The notes under the pieces were generated by a model. The model did no database searches. It was not told where the DNA came from and saw nothing but the letters and a program-made list of their open reading frames with translations. The translations under genes and the position numbers were made by a program. Below, piece by piece: positions 44,189-54,625 of a stretch of DNA of 64,000 nt (the first letter of the stretch is position 1; each line of letters opens with the position of its first letter). This stretch comes from Heloderma charlesbogerti (taxonomy: Eukaryota; Chordata; Lepidosauria; Squamata; Helodermatidae). The stretch lies in the NCBI GenBank assembly GCA_026122225.1, contig JANEZZ010001958.1:186001-250000 (forward strand). The letters run 5' to 3'.

Positions 44189-45186
44189 TAGGGATGTCAG
44201 AGAATTCCGCCACGGATCTCGGTGAGGCCGAATGCCAGTGCACTTGGCCCCCCGAACTCCGTGGCGGAACGGCCTGCCCCTCGCCCCCCACGGATCCCCC
44301 CAGGACGAGACTTACCTGTGGCGGATCTGCCGGGCAGCAGTGGCTCCGGTGGCAGCTTCAGCGGTGGCAGCTGCAGCGGCTGGTCTTCTGACCAGCTGCT
44401 GCCGCAGCCATTTCCAGGCTTGTGTAAAAAAAAAAAAAGATGTGGTAGGCTACGTAAAGATTTACGTAGCCATTCATGGCTAGGTTTTAAAAAAACCCAA
44501 CAACGACGTGATAGGCTATGTAAATCTTTACGTAGCCTATCATGGTTGGGTGGGTTTAAAAACAAAACAAAACCGCGTACGCAAATGGCGGTGGCTATAG
44601 CCACTGCCATTTGTGTTACTTCTTTTTACTGTCTTAATCTACGTAAATATTTACATAGACTATGATGGCAAAAATAAAGGGGAACGCAAATAGCGTAGCG
44701 GGCACTATTTGTGTCCCCTTTTGATTCGCCGTTTTAGCCTACGTAAATATTTACGTAGGCTAAAACGGTGAATGAAAAAGGGATGCAAATAGCGCCCTCT
44801 ATGCTATTTGTGTTCCCCTTTATTTTCGCCGTCATAGTCTACGTAAATATTTACGTAGATTAAGAAACCAAAAAGAAGGAAAGCAAATGCGTATGCGTTT
44901 TTGTTTTGTTTTGTTTTTACCCAGAGCCCTCCGCGCCAGAAATCCAGCTGTGGACGGCTCTGGCCTGGCTGGGCCTGGCCGGCTGCTCCGTAGAGCTGCC
45001 GCGGAGCACAGCTGGCCGTTCGAGGATTCCGGGGGGGGAACGGATGCCTCCCCCCCGGCGAGGATTCTGGGGGGAGGGACAGAGCACCTCCCCCCCCGGC
45101 GAGGATTCCGGGGGGAGGGACGGAACGCCTCCCCCCCCACCATAAACATAATCTGCGAACAGGTAAGTCACTTTCGTACATCCCTA
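44189..45186 (+). mobile_element. full TACGTA-hairpin hAT-like element (998 bp)
   Basis: N-end left (tagggatgtcagagaattcc), D-end right (cactttcgtacatcccta). Flanks 44181-44188 and 45187-45194 are identical (gatccagt). Hairpins near 44446, 44508, 44633, 44735 and 44835; the one at 44730-44768 is the TTTTAGCCTACG type. Outward AGGTAAGT motifs at 44310-44317 (minus) and 45161-45168 (plus). Longest intact copy here. Confidence 0.97.
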
Positions 45187-45251
45187 GATCCAGTCCCAGA
45201 AGTGAGCATAGAATGGAGAAAAATGGGAACAAAATAGAGCCATAGCAGCAT

Positions 45252-45402
45252 AGGAAGCTTCCTTATTGTTCACACTGAATGGCAGCAGCTCTTCCATGGT
45301 TTCTAGTGGGATTCTTTCTAGCCCTACCTGGAGAAGTCAGGGATTGAACCTGGGACCATTTGCATTCAAAGCAGGTGCTCTACCCACTGAGCTATAGCCC
45401 CT
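45252..45402 (-). mobile_element. tRNA-derived SINE (second family)
   Basis: On the minus strand: tagctcagtgggtagagc with a perfect tRNA A box at 45394-45383, then ggttcaatccc as B box (45351-45341), ctccaggtagggctag and gaagagctgctgccattcag. The tRNA-like head does not fold as a complete tRNA and continues into a SINE body, so it is not a tRNA gene. Confidence 0.82.
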
Positions 45403-45466
45403 CCCATGCCTTATACATGGATGGTACAGACACAGAAATGATGCCCCTGTTACATCTAGCATGGCA

Positions 45467-45501
45467 TGCAGAGAGAGGGAGAGAGAGAGAGAGAGAGAGA
45501 G
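45467..45501. repeat. (GA)n microsatellite
   Basis: gagaga run with one ggg interruption near its start. Confidence 0.93.
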
Positions 45502-46154
45502 ATTGCCTCTATCTGCTGTCTTTCCTTCTCTTTGCTCAGTCTTCCTTCACCAATAATTTTGCCTTCTTTTGTCTGACATGTCTTGGACAAGTGGAACTTC
45601 ACAACTCTTTGTTCAAAGTGTCCTGTCCCTAAAATCTTTCTAGTACAGCCTATTACTCTGTCTGTTGTACTCAATATCCTATGAATAACTATTGATTTCC
45701 TTTACTCAGAGTGTGGAAACAAGTTATTCTGCACCTTAAAATGGGATGTTCCTGAAGTGAGAGGAACATGAAAGCATTACCCCACAAGTACACACCTGGG
45801 TTACAAGTTTCCTTTGACTTATAATGCTGTGTGTGTGTGTGTGTGTGCGTGTTTAACCTTACGGAGGGGGAAGAAAGTGATCTGAATGAATGATACGGGA
45901 GATCCTTGGTGACTGGAAATAAGATAGAAGCAGCCTGAATCTGTGCATGTTTACTCAGAAGTAAGTCCCTCTGAGTTCAATGGGTTTTATGCCCAAGTAA
46001 GGCCAAAACAGATGAGATACAGGAGAACTATGGTAGAATAAACTATCAAAGATTGTTTATTTATTTTTTACAAAAAGCACCAGCAGTTCAGGGGAAGAGG
46101 AGTTTTAACTTCATCACACCATTTTTTTAGTAGAAAGGAGGGCTAGAAATTAAT
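45502..46154. other. gene-free stretch with (TG)n and an old repeat
   Basis: (TG)n at 45829-45852. 45945-46005 (tgtttactcagaagtaagtc, ctgagttcaatggg) is a copy of the old repeat seen at 20045 and 20866. Confidence 0.45.
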
Positions 46155-46620
46155 GTCTTTATTTATGTACTGCATTTCTATACTGCCCAATCGCCAAAGC
46201 TCTCTGGGCGGTTCACAAAAATTAAAATGGCACAGTACAGAATAAAAACAGTATAAAAGCTTAAAACTGTGGTATAAAAATGAAACTAGAATAAAATCAA
46301 GCAGCAATGCAGAGATTTAAAATACAGGAACAGATTTAAAACAGCAAAGTTAAAAGACCGTAACGCTAAAATGCTGGGAAAACAAAAGGTGTTCACCTTG
46401 TGCCTGAAAGAGTACAACTAAGTGCCAGGAAAACCTCTCCAGGGACCTCATTCCACAGCTGGGGTGCCACAGCAGAAAAGGCCCTCTTCCTGGTAGCCAT
46501 CCACCTCACTTGTTTTTGGCAGGAGCTCCCAGAGGAGGACCCCTGAAGATGATCTCAGGCTCTGGGGCTCTAGGCAGGTACATATGGGAGAAGGGCAGTA
46601 AAATAGCCCCGAGTCAAGTA
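46155..46620 (-). mobile_element. L2/CR1-like LINE 3' region, reverse
   Basis: Minus-strand order: ctgagatcatcttcaggggt, ggctaccaggaagagggcc, gtggaatgaggtccctgg, tttgctgttttaaatctg, then tttttgtgaaccgcccagag and ataaataaa tail (46155-46225). It extends about 460 bp into the 3' UTR without an open frame. Confidence 0.7.
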
Positions 46621-47396
46621 TTAGTCCATGCAAGGGGAATACTGGGGTGTGTGTGTGGCTTTCTTCACATGGAGCTTTTATTCTACGATTGAGATTGCTC
46701 CTTACAGATATTTGTGGGCTCTTTACATGACGCCATGATGACTGAAGGTGTCTCCTGCACTAAATGCCCCTTTTTCCATTTTGGAACAGATCTCAGATAA
46801 TGAGCTATCAAATTACCCCATTGTGTTCCGCTTGGGTTCCCTCCGTGACAGGAGGAAAAGTGGCAAGAAGAGGAGCGAGGTCAATGAAAGAGAATGGAAA
46901 ACTCAAATATGGGGAGAAGGAGGGGGAAGGGGGTGGGAGAAAAGGAAGCATGTGAAAAAGGGAGTCGTCGTGATCCTGCATTTAAAACAGAAGTTTAACA
47001 CAGGATTTTAGGCTGGTGTAGAGATGCCATGCATATCAGACCTGGTTGTTGTTTCCTAGTAGGGCTGATAGTAGCAGGGGTAGTAAAGGAAATCACCCAC
47101 ACACCCACGCACACACACAGGGGCTAATAGAAGCTTGGGAACATGATCACAACAGAGGAAATAGTTAAATTTCCCTTCCCCTGAGCCAAGTAAAATCCCA
47201 GACACCCCTCTCTCCAAACCATCATAGATCCTTTTAAGTTAAAAGAAATTGGCTGATCTGATCACAGATTTCCCATGTCATGACAGTTGTTTTGGACCTG
47301 AGCGAACATAGCATACATACAGGAAATGTTAACCAATGTTCAAAAGGAAACAGTCCTGTGTAATCATCAAAATCAAGTGAAGCCTTGTCTAAATTT
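46621..47396. other. gene-free stretch
   Basis: (CA)n-rich bit at 47098-47120. No supported gene. Confidence 0.35.
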
Positions 47397-48521
47397 TAGG
47401 GATGTATGTAGGGATGGCGGAAAATTTCTCCACGAATCGCGGGGAGGCCGAATGCCAAAGCATTCGGCCCCCCGAAATTGTTGGTGAAATTCTCCACCCC
47501 CCTGCCCCCCCCGGGATGGGACTTACCTCCCTCGAACGTCCCTCTCAGCGGCGGGTCCTGGCGGCAGTTCGGCAGCGGTTCATCGGGGGCGGGGGCGGGG
47601 GCGGCGGCCAGTCTTCTGACCGGCTGCCGCCACCGCCGCCATTACAAAATAAAGTAAAACAAAAACAAAAACACCCGTGATAGGTTAGGTAACAATTTAC
47701 GTAGCCTATCACGGCTGACTTTGGAAATCTAGCCGTGATAGGCTACGTAAATCATTACGTAGCCTATCACGGGTGTTTTTTTTCCCCCCACTTTTTAATT
47801 TTGCGGCCGGGGAGACGAGGCGCTTCTCCCCAGCCTGAATTTTGGCTGGGCGAGGCGGGGCGCCTCCCCCCCCAGCCTGAACTTTGGGGGGAGAACCGAA
47901 GCACCTTCCCCCCCACCGCGAAGCAAGCTGCGGGATCAGGTAAGTGCCTTTCGTACATCCCTAGATGTACGAAAGTCACTTACCTTTTCAAAGGGTGACA
48001 TTCACGGAGGGGGGGAGGTGCTCCATCCCTCCCCCCAAAATTCTCTCTGGCCAGCTCTGCTCCACGGAGATTCCACGGAGCCACCAGCCGGGGCCTCCCG
48101 CAGCCGGACATCCGGCCACTGGGCAGACTGCAGGGACGCAAATGGCGGCTGCTGCAGCGGCCACCATTTGCATCCCTGTATTTTGCCGTGATAGGCTACG
48201 TAAATATTTACATAGCCTATCACAGCAAAAAACCCCAAAATAACAGTGGATGCAAATGGTGGCGGCTATGGCAGCCGCCATTTGCGTTCCCTTATTTAAG
48301 CTGTGATAGGCTACGTAAGTATTTACATAGCCTATCATGGCTATATGGAAGAAGCGAATTGCGGCCGCAGACGTGGCCACCATTCGCAAGTCAGCGTGGA
48401 CGGCAGCAGGTAGGTGCTCCATTCTGGGCCCATTTTGCAGGGTGGGGGGGTGGGGGGGTGGGGGGGCTTTGTTCTGCCACAGATTTCGGGGGGTCCATGG
48501 TGGAATTCTCTGACATCCCTA
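47397..48521 (-). mobile_element. outer hairpin element (562 bp net), hit inside its own terminal repeat
   Basis: D-end left (tagggatgta, resumed at 47964 as gatgtacgaaagtcac), N-end-like right (ttctctgacatcccta). Flanks 47389-47396 (ctaaattt) and 48522-48529 (ctaaatta) agree at 7/8. Two hairpins near 48187 and 48302 and CAAATGGCGG pairs at 48138-48170 and 48253-48285. Confidence 0.92.
47409..47963 (+). mobile_element. inner hairpin element (555 bp) inserted 12 bp into the outer one
   Basis: N-end left (tagggatggcggaaaattt), D-end right (cctttcgtacatcccta). Flanks 47401-47408 (gatgtatg) and 47964-47971 (gatgtacg) agree at 7/8, the difference being a CpG-type transition. Two hairpins near 47680 and 47733. 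The AGTCTA section and half of the array are missing compared with the 858-bp relatives. Confidence 0.93.
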
Positions 48522-49304
48522 CTAAATTAAATTAACAGATATTTCTCTGCGATTTTGCAAACCGAGGTGGTGGGGAGGAAGGCAGCAGTGTGTATGATTT
48601 GAGCTTCCTCTTCAAATGATGTTCAGAGTTCTCCATCTTTCTTTGCTCACTGCTGTTTTCCTCATGAATGCTCCCACCCGAACGCCACTTTTTAAACTTT
48701 TACAACCTGTGTCTGCCTGTTAAAGAATCCTTTTTTGGTCCCCTCTGTAAATTACCCAAACATTATTTTCCTCACAAATTCATACCCAAGGAAAAAAAAG
48801 AATCCCTGTTCTCAGAGTTTTGTGAGAACATATTGTTAGGCTATAAAAGAGACACATGAAATGGTACAAAATCATCTTATTCATCCGGCAAGTTTGAAAT
48901 TCTAATCAGGAAGATTCGGAAGAGGAGGGGGGTGAGGAATAAGCCAACCTTGTGTATTAGCATTTGTTCAGACCTCTAATGATGGGCACAAATGAACTCG
49001 AGAATCTCCATAATATACAGATTTGTGTTTTATTTTGGGGGTGGAGAGGGGTGGAGGGGTTGCCTGTGAGATATGCTGATATACTGAAGAGGTTTTCCAT
49101 GGAATACAAGTATTGCTTTTGTGATGCAACGTTTCAGGTAGCACAATCACATCTCCGCATTACATAGATGGCAGGGCTGCCGTTCCCATGACAACTGAAA
49201 AGCTCCATGTCTGACAGAGGGCCCAGCCAATTTTTCCAATGCTTGAGGGCAGCGGGGGGGGGGGGGTTGATAGAAACAAGGGAAGAGAAATGTCCCTTGA
49301 AAAA
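48522..49304. other. gene-free, apparently unique sequence
   Basis: No repeat termini. 48675-48870 is complex and AT-leaning. Not recognised. Confidence 0.3.
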
Positions 49305-49475
49305 AAGAAAATAAGAGGAGCCCTCACTGGATCAGACCAAAGACCTATAGCAGTGCTTTCAATGGTGTGGTGGCAGTGGTATGGCTGTATGTCACCCACA
49401 GACCAAATATTGCCCAGCCCTATAATCTAGTTTTCTATTTCTAGCAGAGACCAGCTAGTTGTCCCCAGATTCCCT
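49305..49475 (-). mobile_element. CR1-family fragment, reverse
   Basis: gaggagccctcactggatca then gaccaaagacctat at its start is the reverse of the tctgatccagcagggctctt end seen at 26598. The rest is diverged. Confidence 0.55.
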
Positions 49476-49671
49476 GGGCCATTTTCAGTGAGCATTTTCT
49501 GAAAGAGGGAGATCATGGTGGATTTGGGGGAAGGGCAGCAAAACCTCTCAAAGGGTCTGGGGTGACTATTGGCAGGGGAGGTGGTTGTGAATCATTTCCT
49601 CCCCCCCTTTTTAAAACTAACATTTTGCTGTTGCCTGTGTGGTGGTAGGGATGGTGTGGCATGGACACATA

Positions 49672-50529
49672 TAGGGTTGGCGGAGAATTTCTCCACGAAT
49701 CTCGGGGAGGCCGAATGCCAATGCATTCGGCCCCCCAAAATTGGCGGTGAAATTCTCCACCCCCCCACCCCCCCCTGGGATGGGACTTACCTCCTGCGAA
49801 TGTCCCTCTTGGTGGCGGGTCCCGGCAGCGGTTCGGCGGCAGTTCGGCAGGGGTGGGGGCGGCGGCTGGTCTTCCGACCGGCTGCCACCACCGCCATTAC
49901 AAAGTAAATATATATTAAAAAAAAATGTGATAGGCTACGTAACGATTTACGTAGCCTATCACGGCTAGATTTCCAAAGTCAGCTGTGATAGGCTACGTAA
50001 ATCTTTATGTAGCCTATCACGGGTGACTTTGAAAAAAAAAAAGCGCGTACGCCAATGGCGGCGCCCATGAGCGCCGCCATTTGCGTTCCTTATTTGGGCC
50101 CGGGTAGTCTAAGTAAAGATTTACGTAGACTATGGCGAAAATAAGGGCAACGCAAATAGCGTACGTGCTTTTTTTTTTCCCCCCAAAGTCACCCCTGATA
50201 GGCTACGTGACGATTTACGTAGCCTATCATGGCTGACTTTGGAAATCTAGCCGTGATAGGCTACGTAAATCGTTACGTAGCCTATCACGTGTGTGTGCTT
50301 TTTTGTTTTACATTTACTTTTTTATTTCGCGGCCGGGGAGATGGGGCGCTTCTCCCCAGCCTGAATTTCAGTGGCGAGCAATGGGGCGCCTCCCCCCCCG
50401 GCCTGAATTTCGGCCGGGCGAGGTGGGGCGCCTCCCCCCCAGCCTGAACTTCCTGGGGACAACCGAAGCACCTCCCCTCCACCACGAAGCATGCTGCAGG
50501 ACCAGGTAAGGGACTTTTGTCCATCCTTA
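49672..50529 (+). mobile_element. full TACGTA-hairpin hAT-like element (858 bp)
   Basis: N-end left (tagggttggcggag), D-end right (acttttgtccatcctta). Flanks 49664-49671 (gacacata) and 50530-50537 (gacacatg) agree at 7/8. Hairpins near 49930, 49985, 50108, 50200 and 50255. One base shorter than the 5773-6631 copy, with the same module order. Minus donor acttacct near 49787; plus donor aggtaagg near 50504. Confidence 0.95.
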
Positions 50530-50537
50530 GACACATG

Positions 50538-50908
50538 GCTGGGACTGTGTCAGGGTGGAAACTGAGCCCATAGAACCCCAGAGCAGTTCTGTTTCTAAGG
50601 AGGAACAGCAGTCTATGGGAGAGGAGCTCGCTCATCCCTCACAAGCACAGCAGCTGGCAGAGATTCCTCCTGACAGCATTCCTGGGGGAGATAGTGACCC
50701 TGGCAGTGAGAGAGCGCTGGAGGCGGGCTTGCTGTACGCTCGGCGCAGACACAGGGAGCGGCGACAGATGGAGGGCACTGAAAGGAGGCATAGTGCTTGC
50801 TTGGCATGCAAACAATGGTCGCGTCCCAAGGACCCAAAGGAAAGAGGGAGGATCTCTCCATAGCCCATAAATTCAGGGTCTTCCCGTGGTTCCCCTTCCA
50901 ATGGGGAC
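50538..50908 (+). repeat. coding-like interspersed repeat, copy 2 (left part)
   Basis: One frame encodes EPIEPQSSSVSKEEQQSMGE followed by an arginine-rich stretch, parallel to 35416-35548. The shared acidic serine frame in two copies argues for descent from a protein-coding transposable element. The copy continues after 51890 (caactgccttacctgg). The element at 49672-50529 sits at its left side. Confidence 0.6.
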
Positions 50909-51882
50909 TAGGGGTGGACGAAAGTCACTTACCTGTCCTCGAAGGATGTTCGCGGTGGGGGGGAGGCGCTTCACTGGTCCCCCCACGAAGTTCCGGCTGG
51001 GGGGGGAGGCTTCCCGCCTCGGCTCGGCCGAAATTCAGGCCGGGGGGGAGGCTTCCCGCCTCGGCCCAGCCGAAATTCAGGCCGGGGAGGAGGCTTCCCG
51101 CCTCGCCCGGCCGCGAATGCGAATGTTTAAAAAAAAAAAAAAAACGGCCCCTGATAGACTACGTGACGATTCACGTAGCCTATCACGGCTAGATCTGCAA
51201 AGTCAGCCGTGATAGGCTACGTCAATCATCACGTAGCCTATCACGGGTGACTTTAAAAAAAAAAAAAAAAGCGCGTACGCTAATGGCGGCCCCCATAGGG
51301 AGCCGCCATTCGTGTTCCTTATTTAGTCGCTGTAGTCTACGTAAATGTTTACATAGACTACGGCAAAAATAAGGGCAACGCAAATAGCATTGCCCTTATT
51401 TTCACCGTAGTCTACGTAAACATTTACGTAGACTACAGAGACCAAATAAGGAACGGGAATGGCGGCTCCCTATGGGGGCCACCATTATCCATACACTTTT
51501 TTTTTTTTTTTTAAAGTCACCCGTGATAGGCTACGTGACGATTGACGTAGCCTATCACGGCTGACTTTGCAAATCTAGCCGTGATAGGCTACGTGAATCG
51601 TCACGTAGCCTATCAGGGGGCGTTTTTTTTTCTTTTATTGCAATGGCGGCGGCGGCAGCCGGTCGAAATACCGGCTGCCGCTCCCGCCCCGCTCGAACAC
51701 CCGCCGAACTGCCAGCCGGACCCGCCGCCTGGAGGGACATTCGGCGAAGGTAAGTCCCGTCCCGGGGGGGGGTGCGGGGGGCGGGGGGGTTCGGAGGATT
51801 TCTCCCCAAAACTTGTTCGGGGGCCGAACACGTTGGCGCTTGGCCCCCCGAAGTTTTGGGGAGAAATTCTCCGCCAATCCTA
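50909..51882 (-). mobile_element. full TACGTA-hairpin hAT-like element (974 bp)
   Basis: D-end left (taggggtggacgaaagtcac), N-end right (ttctccgccaatccta). Flanks 50901-50908 (atggggac) and 51883-51890 (acggggac) agree at 7/8. Six hairpins near 51152, 51208, 51335, 51405, 51525 and 51582. A paralogous empty site exists at 35736-35750. Outward donors near 50925 (minus) and 51749 (plus). Confidence 0.96.
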
Positions 51883-51995
51883 ACGGGGACCAACTGCCTT
51901 ACCTGGAGCGTAGGCTACTCTGCTATCTTTCCCCAGTGCTGTTCCTTGCTTAGTCGCTAGTGATTAGTCTCTGAAAGAGTCATAAAGTAATAAAG

Positions 51996-52677
51996 GAATG
52001 GTGGAATGGCCCCCTGCCCCCCCTGTGGAATCCCCCCCTGGACAAAGCTTACATGGGGCGGATGTTCTGGCGGCAGCGGCTCTGGCGGTGGCTCCAGTGG
52101 CAACAGCGGCAGCAGCTGGTCTCTCGGCTGGCTGCCACGGACTCAAATGGCAGCCACCGTAGTGGCCGCCATTTGCGTCCAGCCAGGCTGAAGTGATACA
52201 TAAGTATTTACATAGCCTATCACGGCAGAAGCAGCCACGCAAATGGCGGCCACCACACCATTTGCATAGCTGTCTTTGCTGTGATAGGCTATGTAAATAC
52301 TTGCGTAGCCTATCACAGCAAGCTAAAAAAAAACACCAGCGTACGCAAATGGCGGTGGCTACGGTGGCCGCCATTTGCGTTCCCTTTTTTTCGCTGTTTT
52401 AGCCTACATAAATATTTACGTAAGCTATTATGGCAAAAAAAAAGGGAATGCAAATTGCAGCCGTCATAGCCGCCGCCATTTGCGTATGCTGGTTTTTTTT
52501 TTTCCGGAAGGCTGCCCAGTGGCCAGATGTCCAGCTGTGGGTGGCCCTGGCTGGTGGCTCCGCGGAATCTCCACAGAGAGGAGCCAGCTGGATTAGGATT
52601 TCGGGGGGAGGTGCAGAGCGCCTCCCTCCCACCATGAATCACCCCGTTGAAAAGTAAGTGACTTTCATACATCCCTA
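51996..52677 (+). mobile_element. hairpin element lacking its left terminus
   Basis: Right end ttcatacatcccta is a normal D-end. The left begins gaatggtggaatggcc, a sequence normally about 75 bp inside the N-end. Yet 51988-51995 (taataaag) and 52678-52685 (gaataaag) agree at 7/8, as if the shortened form itself had transposed. Hairpins near 52190 (damaged), 52284 and 52402; CAAATGGC pairs between them. Confidence 0.75.
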
Positions 52678-52750
52678 GAATAAAGCCTTGGAAAGAATCC
52701 TCTTCATCTGTGTCCTGAGTTGGCTATTGGAAGGGACTGCAAGAGGCAGC

Positions 52751-53255
52751 TAGGGCGCTCCTGACAGACTGGGGGTCTATTGGGCTCCCCCCCCTGCACT
52801 CCTGGACCACACTCGCCAAGCCCCCGGCCTCGCTAGCCCCCGCATGCACCTTCCTGGATGCTCCATGAACTCACCCTGACCCATCCGATGAGCACCCACA
52901 AATTTGCCAAGTTTTTTTTTTTTAATGATAAAAGGGAGCTTAAAAAAATGTTCATATTCAAATCTGCACACATTTGACCTGGGAAAGCTTGATCGATGCA
53001 ATATTAGAGCCATAATGCCTTTAATATGCACATTTTAATTTGGCCCTTTCTCCATAACAAGAAAAAAAGAAAAGAAATAAAACTTCAGCAAACTGGCAGG
53101 TGCTTGTGGACAGAGCCGGGTGAGTGTGGGGACCATCTGGGACGGTGTGAGAGGGGGCAAGTGAGGCCAGGGGCTCAGTGGGCATAGTCTGGGGATGCGG
53201 GCAGGAGGGAGCCTGATGGACTCCCTGACCCAGTCAGGTGTCCATGCCATCCCTA
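52751..53255. mobile_element. element of the AAGCTTGAT-palindrome family, diverged
   Basis: The interior matches 14623-15130 (ctgggaaagcttgat, gcaatattagag, tatgcacattttaatt; gggatgcgggcaggagggag). The right end is gccatcccta. The left end tagggcgctcctgac is doubtful and the flanks do not match. Confidence 0.6.
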
Positions 53256-53637
53256 CCTGAGAACATTCAGGTCAGCTCTTGAAGGTACAGCCCTCCCAGT
53301 TTGGCCCCAGCATCTGTAATTCAGAGCGATACATTCTGCAGAGAGCCTGTCATGTAGGGAAGCATCCCCCTTCCTCCCTCTAACTAGAAGTCCTAGCTTA
53401 GCTCCTCAGGCATACATTCTGTTCTAGAGAAGGTTCTGAGCCAAAGACTCAGTGTTCAGATTGTTCCTTGTGGTGCCCTAACAATACTTCTCTGATTGGC
53501 TCCAGCAAATGTTACAGGATCTGGACAACAGCTACATAGATGCAGAGAAATACATTTCCATAAATATCCCCAATAGTCTACCATTTAGCCTTATTTCCCC
53601 CTTGTAGTCCTTCCAAACAAAACCATCTACTCCTGAT

Positions 53638-54468
53638 TAGGGATGGTGCCGATGCCTGACTGTGTCTGGGAGTCTGTCAGGTGCTCCCCTGCCCATCAAG
53701 CCCCTGGCCTCGCTCACCCCCAAGTGCGCCCTCCCGGATATTCCCCGCACTCACCTGTCTGCGAGCACCCACCATTTTGCCAAGCTGAACTTTATGGAAA
53801 AAAGGAGGTAATTAAAAATGCTTCTGGGCTGGGAAAGCTTGATATATGCAATATTAGAGGCATAAATGGCCCGTGTACACCTCTAATCCCTTCATGGATC
53901 ACTGCCTTGTTGTGGCGAAGGGGATTGCATAACTCAGTGAAGCCATAAGCTATGCCATGCAGGGCCACCCAAGACGGACAGGTCATGGCAGAGAATTCTG
54001 ACAAAATGTGGTCCACTGGAGAAGGAAATGGCAACCCACTCCAGTATTCTTGCCAAGAAAACCCCATGGAACGTATCACAAGGCTAGTGCAGTGAATATG
54101 AACTTGAGCACACTACGGGAGAGAACGCAGGACAGGAAGGCCTGGCGTGCTATGGTCCATGGGGTCATGAAGAGTCGGACACGACTGAATGACTGAACAA
54201 CAACAACAACAACACCTCTAATAGTGTGCATATCAAACTTTCCCAGCCTGATTTTGGACATATTTACATATGCACATTTTTAATTACCTCTTCTTTCCTG
54301 TAAATAAGCTCACCAAAATGGCAGATGCTCATGGACGGGATCCAAGGTGAGTGTGGGTTGCTTGGCAAGCTTGTGGGGGCTTGAGCATGGGTTGGGGGGG
54401 CTCAAGCAGGGACAGTGCTTCAGCTGGTGCCCGCTCATACCGGACTGGGGTGGGTTCATCCATCCCTA
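53638..54468. mobile_element. AAGCTTGAT-palindrome element split by Bov-B
   Basis: Starts tagggatggtgccgatgcc, ends ggttcatccatcccta. Flanks 53630-53637 (ctcctgat) and 54469-54476 (ctactgtt) agree at 6/8. ctgggaaagcttgatata (53831) pairs with tatcaaactttcccagcc (54232). The LINE insertion sits at the palindrome centre. Confidence 0.8.
53888..54213 (+). mobile_element. Bov-B (RTE) LINE 3' end, 5'-truncated
   Basis: Contains the well-known Bov-B block ccactggagaaggaaatggc followed by aacccactccagtattcttg, then ccatggggtcatgaagagtc and ggacacgactgaatgactga, and a (CAA)n tail. The flanks acctctaat at 53879-53887 and 54214-54222 are a 9-bp target duplication (11 bp if the preceding ac is counted). 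About 325 bp of a ~3.2-kb element. Confidence 0.95.
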
Positions 54469-54625
54469 CTACTGTTTTCCCCAAATTCTTTAATTTCAGT
54501 AGTATATTTCGGGTGGGCGGGGCCATAGAGTCATTTTGTTGCTGCAACTGCTAAAGAATTTGGAGAGAGGAATCCTTGTTGGTCTACTGAAAATTACCCA
54601 GACAACTACATGTAGACCCAGATCC

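Noticed and set aside
45341..45402. tRNA gene on the minus strand
   Set aside because: A and B boxes are good, but the acceptor and anticodon arms do not form and the sequence continues into a SINE tail.
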